Below, one piece after another: positions 8,793 to 16,612 of a stretch of DNA of 64,000 nucleotides. Under the pieces are notes generated by a model. It was not told the DNA's origin. It saw only the letters and a list, made by a program, of their open reading frames with translations, and did no database searches. The DNA is taken from NCBI GenBank assembly GCA_963664665.2, contig CAXXMH010000004.1, positions 744,001 to 808,000 of the forward strand, given 5' to 3'. Position 1 is the first letter of the stretch. Every line of letters begins with the position of its first letter. The stretch comes from Bin55 sp963664665 (GTDB lineage Bacteria; Pseudomonadota; Gammaproteobacteria; Pseudomonadales; Azotimanducaceae). The position numbers and the translations under genes are program-made.

Positions 8793-9686
8793 TCAACGAG
8801 CCGCGTCGGCAGCAAGAATATGTGCCACCGTAACGTCAACTATTTCTGGGAGCAACGGCTCCGAAAGATCGTGCCCCATTTTTTCGACGAGTTTTAGTCT
8901 CCCATCATCCACGGTCTCAATAAGGTCGACGCTCCCATCGTGAGCGACGAGTGGGTCGTCTGTGCCGTGAATCGCTAGCACGGGGATTTGACTGCGACGG
9001 ATCGCATTGCGACGGTCACCGTCGGTTACGATAGCAGCAAACTGTCTGAGTAGTGCATCGGGACGCAATGCGCGGTCGTACGCAAGCTCGACGAATCGGC
9101 CCATTCCGACTTCCGTGCTCTTATAGTGCGGCCCGCCGAGGAGATTGTTGACGTTTCGGCCGTTCTCGATTGCGGCTTCGCGTTCCATTTCAATGAAATT
9201 GCTAGCAAGCGCTGCGATCGCTTCAGGTTGCGGTGCGCCGACGTCAGGATTTCCTGTCGTGCTCATAATCGATGTGAGACTGAACACGCGTTCTGGATGG
9301 TGAGCGAGGAGACGTTGTGCGATCATCCCACCCATCGACACACCGACGACGTGGGCGCCTGATTGACCAACATGATTCAGGAGATGAACCGCATCCATCG
9401 CCATATCAGATAGTGAGTAAGGAGGCGAAAGGAGTGTTGGATTCTCTCGCGCTGCGATTAGTTGCTCAATCGTAGGTGGGGTTGCGCCAAAATCGAACGA
9501 GAGACCACAATCGCGATTGTCGAAATAGATAACACGAAGCCCGGAATCGACGATGCCATTGAGGAATGAATCGGGCCAGTGGATCAGTTGACATCCAACT
9601 CCGTGGATAAGTAGCACGGGAGGGTCTGCACGCGAGCCGCGCTGCTCAAAATAGACGTCGCCTAAAGGCGTTCGAAGTGTTGGCAT
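8793..9686 (-). CDS. Alpha/beta-fold hydrolase
   Basis: 297 residues from ATG 9686 (MPTLRTPLGDVYFEQRG). It shows the alpha/beta-hydrolase pattern: VLLIHGVGCQLIHW oxyanion region, nucleophile elbow GVSMGGM, an acid in HGTDDPLVAHDG, and the catalytic His in KMGHDLSEP near the C-terminus. No signal peptide, so cytoplasmic. It is convergent with the LLM gene. Such enzymes cleave esters, lactones or C-C bonds, and the substrate cannot be deduced. An upstream in-frame start at 9722 is less likely because the added residues are not conserved-looking. Confidence 0.9.
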   Translation of the reverse strand: MPTLRTPLGDVYFEQRGSRADPPVLLIHGVGCQLIHWPDSFLNGIVDSGLRVIYFDNRDCGLSFDFGATPPTIEQLIAARENPTLLSPPYSLSDMAMDAVHLLNHVGQSGAHVVGVSMGGMIAQRLLAHHPERVFSLTSIMSTTGNPDVGAPQPEAIAALASNFIEMEREAAIENGRNVNNLLGGPHYKSTEVGMGRFVELAYDRALRPDALLRQFAAIVTDGDRRNAIRRSQIPVLAIHGTDDPLVAHDGSVDLIETVDDGRLKLVEKMGHDLSEPLLPEIVDVTVAHILAADAAR

Positions 9687-9728
9687 ATTGGATCGATTGA
9701 GTATGCGCGCGTCCGTAAGCACGCGGGT

Positions 9729-9872
9729 TCAAATCGGATAGGCAGGCATTTTAAAAACCGGTTGTCCGCAGCGAGCGCATTCAAACTTCGTACGCCAAAC
9801 AAACGCAGGACTAGATTCAACGTGACGGCTCTTACCGACAGTCAATTCCTCACGTTTGGTTTTTGGAGGCAT
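9729..9872 (-). CDS. Small putative protein with a CxxC pair (47 aa)
   Basis: A short open frame from ATG to TGA: MPPKTKREELTVGKS, later FECARCGQPVF, ending MPAYPI. One CxxC knuckle embedded in aromatic and basic residues suggests half of a zinc ribbon. It lies in the gap between the hydrolase and the PIN-domain gene on the same strand. No strong ribosome-binding site is visible. I do not recognise the family. It may be a genuine microprotein or chance; the Cys pair and lack of any other gene in the gap favour the former. Confidence 0.45.
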   Translation of the reverse strand: MPPKTKREELTVGKSRHVESSPAFVWRTKFECARCGQPVFKMPAYPI

Positions 9873-9909
9873 AGGTGCGTTGGGAATGTGAGGCAGTTTT
9901 TTGCTTTAC

Positions 9910-10644
9910 CTACTGAGTGAACGAAATCTGAGTTCTTGCATCTCGCATAAATCGCGCATAGATCATATCGAGATCAGCGAAGTCAGTGGCGATGTCAGGA
10001 TGCAAGACGCCGGGTTGTAATCCCGACGGTTGACGTATGCAGAAATCGGAGGTATTTGAAGAGATAAAGATAACGGTCACTGATCGTGGAAGTCCAAGTT
10101 CGCGAGACTGTCGGATGACATCAAGGTAGTTCTCGAGAATCAAACAATCTGCGTACGAATCTCTCGCTTTGCTCGCTGGTCTCCGCAAGTTCTGAACTCG
10201 GATTTTGGCGCGCGTTTTCACAGTGTCGGACTCAGGTATTACTATGCTCGAGGACAGCCACTTGCGAGCGACTTTCAGTGATTCACTGGTATATCGTTCC
10301 TCCATTGCTCCACTATCTGTGGTGTCGATTCCGAGCTGGTCGGAGAGATTCTGAAGTTTCTTGGACTCACTCGAGGATGGTTTTGCGAGTATCGTTCGCA
10401 CGCCTTCTTCGGTGTCTTCTATGACCTTATTTAGATTCTGATCGAATTCTTTCACGACCGTTGCGCTTACGATTGGTAAAAGCTGCTCAGCTTCAACTTG
10501 GCGTAGTAGATAGTGTGAAGCCGCTTGTAGGTCTTCGGTGACCGAGTCGCGTGTTGGATTTCTAAGAATATCGAAGATTGCGCACGTGTCTAAACAAATT
10601 AAAGATTGGACGCGCTCAGGAATTGCTTTGATTAATAAACTCAG
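9910..10644 (-). CDS. PIN-domain (PIN_12/DUF4935-like) nuclease, non-canonical start
   Basis: The first ATG/GTG/TTG in frame is GTG 10455 (181 residues), but the open frame continues upstream to a TAA at 10735-10737. The added codons encode ICLDTCAIFDILRNP, the classic first strand of a PIN domain with its first catalytic Asp (codon 10588-10590). The other acidic residues follow: Glu in VVKEF, Asp in KARDSYAD, and Asp in ISSNTSDF. A GTG start would therefore delete an active-site residue. Translation must begin at a rare codon (CTG 10644, ATC 10632 or ATT 10623 are candidates) or arise by coupling or frameshift from the overlapping upstream gene. The shown 5' end is a guess. PIN nucleases cut RNA and are often toxins. 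Confidence 0.75.
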   Translation of the reverse strand: MSLLIKAIPERVQSLICLDTCAIFDILRNPTRDSVTEDLQAASHYLLRQVEAEQLLPIVSATVVKEFDQNLNKVIEDTEEGVRTILAKPSSSESKKLQNLSDQLGIDTTDSGAMEERYTSESLKVARKWLSSSIVIPESDTVKTRAKIRVQNLRRPASKARDSYADCLILENYLDVIRQSRELGLPRSVTVIFISSNTSDFCIRQPSGLQPGVLHPDIATDFADLDMIYARFMRDARTQISFTQ

Positions 10645-10661
10645 GGTCTGCGCCGGACTTC

Positions 10662-11333
10662 TTAATGTGACTCTCGCGTTTTCAATAAGACTAAACCTTG
10701 ATCGATTCGAGTTGCGAGACCATCTGCGTAGTCGTTAGGCCAATGCATAGCTTCCTTGAGCCAGCGGCGAAACAAATCCGGATCAAAATGCTCCTCTTGC
10801 TCGTGCAGACACCATATGAATTCGCATAGTCGTTGTTCATCTTTCGGGTGTAATGCGCAGGAGTATGGTTGGCCTAATGACAGGTAGGCTTGAAACGCGC
10901 TCTGCGATGCTTCACTCAACATTTCTTTCAGGCATAGTCTTCTTGGGCTAACATCACACTTTACATTAAGTGATCGTAGTACAGGCTTCAACACCATCGT
11001 AAGAAAGTCATCGAGTAGCTCGTTGTATTGATGTATCGTGAACCGCGTTCCATAATCAACAGGTACGACGTTTGGCACTCTCCAGTTACGTGAATCTGGG
11101 CACCAAAGAGATGTGTACGACGCTGGTATTCCATTCAAGCTATCTCGTGAAAACGAAATAACTTCAGTATCGTTTTCAGACCGACTCCTGAGATCTTTCT
11201 CTCGTTCAATATCTAAGCGCCAAGGTGGCGTTGTTGCTTCCGAGAGAGAATCCCGTAAACGGTTAGATTCTTTAAGGGGATAGACGAAAGAGACATCCTG
11301 AAATATCTCAATGTGACTATTTAGTTCCTTCAT
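10662..11333 (-). CDS. Hypothetical protein upstream of PIN gene
   Basis: 223 residues, start ATG with no obvious ribosome-binding site. I do not recognise a family. The protein is soluble, rich in charged and aromatic residues (HEQEEHFDPDLFRRWLKEA near the C-terminus), with several Cys but no clear zinc motif. Its last codons overlap the open frame of the PIN nuclease, so the two form a bicistronic pair. A partner or antitoxin role is only a guess from context. Two strong inverted repeats lie just upstream. Confidence 0.7.
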   Translation of the reverse strand: MKELNSHIEIFQDVSFVYPLKESNRLRDSLSEATTPPWRLDIEREKDLRSRSENDTEVISFSRDSLNGIPASYTSLWCPDSRNWRVPNVVPVDYGTRFTIHQYNELLDDFLTMVLKPVLRSLNVKCDVSPRRLCLKEMLSEASQSAFQAYLSLGQPYSCALHPKDEQRLCEFIWCLHEQEEHFDPDLFRRWLKEAMHWPNDYADGLATRIDQGLVLLKTRESH

Positions 11334-11382
11334 TTAGTAGCGCTCGATTGGCTAGGTCAATTCTAGGTTGCGACAGCCGAGC

Positions 11383-11396
11383 TGCAAAGCTTTGCA
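11383..11396. repeat. 14-bp perfect palindrome upstream of the PIN gene pair
   Basis: TGCAAAGCTTTGCA is self-complementary over 14 bp and sits about 50 bp upstream of the 223-residue gene start, a reasonable operator position. Function is inferred from position only. Confidence 0.4.
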
Positions 11397-11402
11397 TGAT
11401 CG

Positions 11403-11419
11403 CGATAGTTGAACTATCG
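11403..11419. repeat. Inverted repeat between RND pump and PIN pair
   Basis: CGATAGT - tga - ACTATCG: 7-bp arms with a 3-nt loop. It is 24 bp beyond the RND pump stop and 70 bp upstream of the 223-residue gene. There is no T-run on either side, so it is not a typical intrinsic terminator; it could be an operator half of the same regulatory region as the neighbouring palindrome. Confidence 0.4.
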
Positions 11420-11442
11420 ATAGTCGGATTTACCGTTCCTTT

Positions 11443-14400
11443 TCATGTAGCTGCAGCGTCAATGTTTCGCGACTTTCGAGTACGCCATCGTTCGGTCAAG
11501 CTATTGCCCAGGTTCTTGAATTGATGCGGGAAGGCCAGCATCGCGGGTGTGCAAACGAGCGTAAGCACGGTCGCAAACGTAAGTCCGAATACGATCGCTT
11601 GTGCGAGTGGTACCCAGAAGCTCGATACCGAACTACCAACGATGATCTCGCCGTTGACAAAGTCCATTGAAATGTTGCTAGCGAGAGGCATCAACCCCAT
11701 GACGGTAGTCACGGTTGTTAGCAGGACCGGGCGGAATCGCTGCGCACCTGTGCGTACGATCAAATCAAGGTAATTTAGCTCTGGATGGTCACGGCGCAAC
11801 TGGTTGTACGTGTCGATAAGAACAATGTTGTTATTCACGACGATTCCAGCGAGTGCAACGATGCCGATCCCGGTCAAAATCGCACTGAACGGTCGATCTG
11901 TGATGACTAAGCCAAGCAGAACCCCTGCGGTCGACATCACAACGCTGAAGAGAATTAAAAAGCTCTCGTAGATGCTATTGAATTGAGTCACGAGCAACAC
12001 GAACATCAAGCACAGCGCGAAAACGAACGCTTGAATCACAAATTCGATGGATTCCTGCTGCTCTTCGTTTGCGCCACGGAAGCGAATAGTGACACGCGGG
12101 TCGAATTGTTGTGTAGCGAGCCACGTGCCGATCTCTCGTACTTTGGCGTCTGCTAATACGCCGGGTTCGACATCCGCGAGAATCTCAAAAACATGTTTGC
12201 GATCACGACGAGTGATGTTCTCGATGCTGTTAATTGGTTCGCGTTTGACGAAATTCGACATCGGAACCAATCCTTGACTCGTTGGTATGCGCATATCGTC
12301 CAACGAGTCTAGACCACGACTCTCAACCGGATAACGGACGCGAATATCAACGGCGTCATCCACGTCATCTGGTCGATATTCCCCCATGAATATGCCATTC
12401 GTCACGAGTTGCACGGCCATTCCAACGAGTGTTACGTCCGCGTTAAATATGGCGGCACGAGCTCGATCTACAGCAATGCGCCATTGCACCCCTGGGATAG
12501 GTCGAGAGTCTTCCACATCGCGCAATCCCTCAACTTCATCGTCGATGTATTCGCGGACTGCGGCTACGACAGGCGGAATAAGCTCCCGGTAGTTCGACGA
12601 GAACTCTAGCTGGACCGGCTTTCCGACGGGCGGACCTTCCTCGAGCGGGCGAACTTCAACCACGATCCCAACTAAAGCCTTCATCCGATCGCGCACCACT
12701 TCTAGCGTGTCTTCACCGGACATCTCGCGTTCAGCCTGATCTGTCAGCTCGACAAAGATAGATCCGATTACGTCCTGTGCAGCATCCTGCGATCCGAAGA
12801 ATCCGCCCGCTGCAATCGACGAAATCGAGTTAATCCCTTGTATACCGGGCACATGCAGGAGTCGATCTTCGACTTCACCAACTAGCTGTGAACTTTGATC
12901 AATGGTTAGATTTCCGCGCGCGTGAATCAGTACCTGCGCGAACTGAGGATCGGACTCGAAAAAGATCATGCCAAGCTGTTTCGAGTTGTAAGCACTGAAA
13001 GAGAAGACAAGCGCAAGAATGGTGAGCGTCACAGTCAACCATGCATGACGAGTTGAGACACGAATTAGGCGGGCATACAAGCCCGTGAAGGAGCGTAGTT
13101 GTGTGGGATCGCCCGATTCCAGTACCCGCATTCGCGCTTTGACACGTTCAGTTAGCGAACCCGCTTTGCCAAATATGGCACCAAGCACGGGTCCGAAGCA
13201 CAAGGCATAAAGCAGACTTCCGCTCAAGACTGCAAACACAGTGATAGGCAAGTAGCTCATGAACTTGCCAGAAACGCCGGGCCAGAACATCAGGGGTAGA
13301 AATGCGGCTAGCGTCGTCGCGACCGACGCGGTGACAGGCCAGAACATTCGTTTCGCCGCCAGCGCGTACGCCTCATTCCGTTCGTACCCTTCGATCATCT
13401 TTCGATCGGCGTACTCCGTGATAACGATCGCTCCGTCGATGAGCATGCCGAGGCCTAGCAGCATGCCGAACAAGACCATGAAATTGAACGTCAACCCCAT
13501 GACCCAAACGATGCCGATTGCGAATAGGAACGACACCGGGATGGCAAGACCGACGATGATCCCGCTTCGGAAACCCATGCTTCCGACCACTAGCACCATG
13601 ACGATCACCAGCGCTGTGAGCACGTTCCCTTCGAGTTCTCTTACTTGGCGGAGCGCATACGGTGATTGGTCTTGACTGTAGAAAACGTCAACGTACTTAG
13701 GAGTTGTGGCTTTCCACTCTTCGACAATCGTTTTCACGGCGTTTGCGGTGTCGATCTCATTGGCATTTGCGCGCTTGAATACGTAAATCGCCATGGTTTG
13801 CGTGCCGTTTACTCGCGCGAAGTTATCTCGATCCTTGAAAGTTCGCTTGACGGACGCAACATCCTTCAATGTGATTGCAACATCGCCATCCACCTTTACT
13901 GGCAGATCCCATAAATCGCTTGCTTCTTCGATAACGCTCGGTACCTTGATCGAGATGCGACCGTCGCCTGACTCCAGTGCGCCTGCCGGAATCAGTCTGG
14001 TGTTGCGTTGAAGCGTTACCATCAATTGATCAATGGTAATTTCGTATGCAGCTAGATCTGCAGGGTCGATGACGACCTCGAGGAGCTCCTCACGATTGCC
14101 GCGAATATCGGCCTCGAGGATGGATGGGATTGCTTCAAGCCGCGTTGTCAGGTCCTGCGCCAACAGGTAGAGCATCCGTTCCGGAGCGTCCTTGCCAGTG
14201 ATATTGATCTGCAGAATCGGGAAACTCGAGGTTGTCTGTTCGCTCACGATCGGTTCTTCGGCCGTGGAGGGGAACTTCACCTTCGCGCGATCAACAGACT
14301 CGCGAACATCTAGAAGCGCTTTATTCAAGTCAACTTCAACGTCAAACCCGACGAATACGGTAGCCGCGCCTTCGCTTCCGAACGACTGGACTTCGTCGAT

Positions 14401-14634
14401 TCCTTCGACTGAAGCTAGTTCTGATTCGAGCGGCAAGATCAGAAGTTGAATTGCGTCTTCCGGTGATATCCCTTCGTGTATTACCGTTACCACAAAGAAC
14501 GGTACATCGATCCTTGGACTCGATTCGATAGGAATGGAAACTCGTGCGATTAGGCCAAATAACACTACCACAAGCATTAGAAGGATCGTTGTTCGTTTCC
14601 GACCCAACGTGCGCTCAATTAGTGCGTCTCTCAC
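11443..14634 (-). CDS. Efflux RND transporter permease (AcrB/HAE-type)
   Basis: 1063 residues, the normal length of inner-membrane RND pumps. It starts MRDALIERTLGRKRTTILLM with the first transmembrane helix, followed by the porter domain, the helix-rich segment LGLGMLIDGAIVITEYADRK (TM4 with the proton-relay acidic residue), a second large periplasmic domain, and a second helix bundle with GIVALAGIVVNNNIVLIDTYNQL. It exports hydrophobic or toxic compounds using proton motive force with the adaptor encoded 12 bp upstream and an outer-membrane channel not encoded here. Substrate unknown. Confidence 0.95.
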   Translation of the reverse strand: MRDALIERTLGRKRTTILLMLVVVLFGLIARVSIPIESSPRIDVPFFVVTVIHEGISPEDAIQLLILPLESELASVEGIDEVQSFGSEGAATVFVGFDVEVDLNKALLDVRESVDRAKVKFPSTAEEPIVSEQTTSSFPILQINITGKDAPERMLYLLAQDLTTRLEAIPSILEADIRGNREELLEVVIDPADLAAYEITIDQLMVTLQRNTRLIPAGALESGDGRISIKVPSVIEEASDLWDLPVKVDGDVAITLKDVASVKRTFKDRDNFARVNGTQTMAIYVFKRANANEIDTANAVKTIVEEWKATTPKYVDVFYSQDQSPYALRQVRELEGNVLTALVIVMVLVVGSMGFRSGIIVGLAIPVSFLFAIGIVWVMGLTFNFMVLFGMLLGLGMLIDGAIVITEYADRKMIEGYERNEAYALAAKRMFWPVTASVATTLAAFLPLMFWPGVSGKFMSYLPITVFAVLSGSLLYALCFGPVLGAIFGKAGSLTERVKARMRVLESGDPTQLRSFTGLYARLIRVSTRHAWLTVTLTILALVFSFSAYNSKQLGMIFFESDPQFAQVLIHARGNLTIDQSSQLVGEVEDRLLHVPGIQGINSISSIAAGGFFGSQDAAQDVIGSIFVELTDQAEREMSGEDTLEVVRDRMKALVGIVVEVRPLEEGPPVGKPVQLEFSSNYRELIPPVVAAVREYIDDEVEGLRDVEDSRPIPGVQWRIAVDRARAAIFNADVTLVGMAVQLVTNGIFMGEYRPDDVDDAVDIRVRYPVESRGLDSLDDMRIPTSQGLVPMSNFVKREPINSIENITRRDRKHVFEILADVEPGVLADAKVREIGTWLATQQFDPRVTIRFRGANEEQQESIEFVIQAFVFALCLMFVLLVTQFNSIYESFLILFSVVMSTAGVLLGLVITDRPFSAILTGIGIVALAGIVVNNNIVLIDTYNQLRRDHPELNYLDLIVRTGAQRFRPVLLTTVTTVMGLMPLASNISMDFVNGEIIVGSSVSSFWVPLAQAIVFGLTFATVLTLVCTPAMLAFPHQFKNLGNSLTERWRTRKSRNIDAAAT

Positions 14635-14646
14635 TTCGAAGGTATC

Positions 14647-15741
14647 CTAGATTTGATCTTCAAAGACGACTTCGACGATTTCGCCTGGGATTACGAAATC
14701 TTGTCCCACCGTGATTAGAGTCGCGATGTCAGGTAATCCAGTGACCCAAATGCCATCGTCGTCCTCCGTTACGATTGTGATCGGCGCAAACTTGACGCGA
14801 CTCGCATCACCGACGGTTTGAATCCCGAGAACACCATCGTCGTTGATCCCGATTAGCGCAACAGCTACCTTGTGCGCGTGGTATTTCTCCAAAGGAATCA
14901 GAAGCTCGGCCGTTAGACCAGAGCGGATACTGAAATCTGGATTTTCAACCAGAACTTCAACGACGAATGTACGGGTATTTGCGTTTGATTGTTGTCCGAT
15001 AAACGTAACCGTACCCTCGATCGTCTTGCCTGAAGGTAGACGTGCTTCCGCTGTCGTACCAACGTCGAAATGATGGATTTCCTTCTCGCTAACCTGTGCA
15101 ACTACCTTCATCGGATCTAGGTCAATCAACGTTACACAAGGGGAGCCAGGTTGGAGGAGATCACCTAATTCGACTTGGGTTTCTTCGATAAATCCACTGA
15201 ACGGCGCCCTAATCGTTGCGCGTTCCAATTCCTTCTGTCGTTGCAACAACGTCGCTTCGGCTTGCGTCACGCGGGCTTTAGCCGCCGCGATCTGCCGTTC
15301 AATCTGAAGTCCACTGCTACGAAGTGCCGCTTGTCCTTCGTATTCGAGCTTTGTTTCGCGTAGGAGATCCTCCGCCTCCAAAACCCTCGCTTCACGTTCA
15401 TCTTGTTCGAGTACACAAAGTGGATCGCCTTTACCGACTTGATCACCAAGTTCAACAGCTCGGTCTAACACCAGTCCGCCGACCTCCGCTCTCACGACCA
15501 CGGTTCGCTTGTTTTCGGTTCGGCCACTCAGAATAGAAGCTCGTTGCTTCTCCTCTGCAACACTTACTCTCGCCCGTACCTTGGTTGCAGGTAAATCTTG
15601 GATCAGCGCTTCGGCTTCGGCGTTGATATCTGCGAGAGTCCTATCGGACGCGACGATTTCGTCTGGCGTAAGAAAGTCATACGAAAACCAGGCGATCGCT
15701 ATCAGTAGGATCACGAGTGCGACCCAAAAATTGCGTGACAT
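14647..15741 (-). CDS. RND efflux periplasmic adaptor (membrane fusion protein, HlyD/AcrA type)
   Basis: 364 residues. An N-terminal anchor (NFWVALVILLIAIAWFSYDF) is followed by a barrel-sandwich half (VVVRAEVGGLVLDRAVELGDQV), a coiled-coil hairpin (about residues 115-180, heptad-rich), the second half-motif (ATIRAPFSGFIEETQVELGD), and a beta-barrel domain. It bridges the RND pump to an outer-membrane channel. It is the first gene of a two-gene operon with the pump and diverges from the selenoprotein gene across about 200 bp. Confidence 0.92.
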   Translation of the reverse strand: MSRNFWVALVILLIAIAWFSYDFLTPDEIVASDRTLADINAEAEALIQDLPATKVRARVSVAEEKQRASILSGRTENKRTVVVRAEVGGLVLDRAVELGDQVGKGDPLCVLEQDEREARVLEAEDLLRETKLEYEGQAALRSSGLQIERQIAAAKARVTQAEATLLQRQKELERATIRAPFSGFIEETQVELGDLLQPGSPCVTLIDLDPMKVVAQVSEKEIHHFDVGTTAEARLPSGKTIEGTVTFIGQQSNANTRTFVVEVLVENPDFSIRSGLTAELLIPLEKYHAHKVAVALIGINDDGVLGIQTVGDASRVKFAPITIVTEDDDGIWVTGLPDIATLITVGQDFVIPGEIVEVVFEDQI

Positions 15742-15943
15742 GTGACGATTGATCTGTGGGAGTGTTACGTAAGAATCGAAGGTTTATGTTGCCTTGCTAG
15801 GCGTACCTTCCGATGAGGCCGAACGACGGCACGGCAATAATAGTCTGTAGGAAAGGTGAATGTCGGTATACGCGACGTCAATTTGAATCGTGTCGTATAA
15901 GAATATGACTATCAAGGTGTAATGACGTGAAGAGGGGTGAAAC
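15742..15943. other. Divergent intergenic region (RND operon / redox lipoprotein)
   Basis: About 200 bp separating the adaptor gene (minus) and the redox lipoprotein gene (plus). Promoters for both should lie here, but I see no convincing sigma-70 pair. A GAGGGGTG ribosome-binding site precedes the TTG start of the plus-strand gene. Confidence 0.4.
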
Positions 15944-16558
15944 TTGAAAGGACTTTCACGAATAGTGGCATGCTCGTGTCTGCCTCTGATTTTGCTTGGA
16001 TGTGGGAACGAGAACGTACAGGAATTGAAGACCTTGGTTGATTGGAATCCCGAATATACGAAGAATTGGGCGCCGTCCATCGGTGCTGCCTTACCGGCAC
16101 TTTCCGTAAAAAACACGGCAGGCGAAACGCTCGAGTTCGATGATCTCACCGGAGAGAAAGGGTTGCTGATTTTCTTCGTGCGCTCTACGAACTGGTGACC
16201 TTACTGTAAGACTCAGCTCGTGCAGCTGAACGAACGTGTTGAAGAATTCCAGGCGCTCGGTGTGAACATCGCGGCAATCTCATATGACCCGTACTTGCAG
16301 AACTCCTCATTCGCAGAGGAACAAGATCTGAAGTACCCCATTCTTGCCGATCAGAACGCCGATACCGTTAAAGGGCTCGGAATCCTAAATCAAGAATACG
16401 CCGAAGGTCATCCTGCTTACGGCATCCCACATCCTGGCATTATTTTTGTATCCCCCGATGCAACCATCGAGTTTAAACGTGCAGTCCCCGGTTATCAGGA
16501 ACGGCCAAATCTGGATGAATTGGTAGTAGCCGTTCAACAAGCGTCGATATCTTCATAG
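15944..16558 (+). CDS. Predicted selenoprotein: peroxiredoxin/AhpC-TSA-like redox lipoprotein with in-frame UGA (Sec85)
   Basis: The frame reads through one UGA (16196-16198) to give 204 residues. Upstream of UGA: TTG start, lipoprotein signal with lipobox LLGC (Cys20), then the thioredoxin-like strand GLLIFFVRSTNW. Immediately after UGA: PYCKTQLVQLNERV, continuing AISYDP, YPILADQNADTVKGLGI and the cis-Pro region HPGIIFV. Cys relatives have WCPYC at this place, so UGA replaces the first catalytic Cys, giving a U-P-Y-C motif. A 6-bp hairpin begins 14 nt after UGA with its loop starting 20 nt away and a G at loop position 2, fitting the bacterial SECIS pattern. Without Sec insertion only an 84-residue fragment and a GTG-started fragment from 16220 would be annotated. 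It is a likely envelope thiol/selenol peroxidase or reductase, upstream of a TRAP operon. Confidence 0.82.
16199..16229 (+). promoter_or_regulatory. Putative bacterial SECIS element downstream of UGA
   Basis: The stem TCAGCT (16213-16218) pairs perfectly with AGCTGA (16224-16229), enclosing the loop CGTGC. Twenty nucleotides separate UGA from the loop, and the second loop base is G. Bacterial SECIS elements need a minihelix shortly after UGA with an early G in the apical loop for SelB binding, so the geometry fits. It overlaps the codons for TQLVQL. This is seen by eye; folding was not computed. Confidence 0.65.
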
Positions 16559-16612
16559 CAACGTACTATCGCGGATTTGAGCGAGCAATTTCAAAGATTC
16601 GATTGTGTCTCC

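Noticed and set aside
10640..10700. Canonical -1 slippery site joining the 223-residue and PIN genes
   Set aside because: The A-run TTGAAAACG does not give a proper X-XXY-YYZ heptamer in the upstream frame; rare start or coupling preferred.
15784..16149. 121-codon minus-strand frame opposite the selenoprotein gene
   Set aside because: It overlaps the conserved lipoprotein and redox domain on the other strand and has no recognisable features.
16196..16198. UGA as ordinary nonsense mutation making a pseudogene
   Set aside because: Both sides remain intact and conserved, the stop is exactly at the catalytic Cys, and a SECIS-like hairpin follows; the pseudogene reading is less likely but cannot be excluded.
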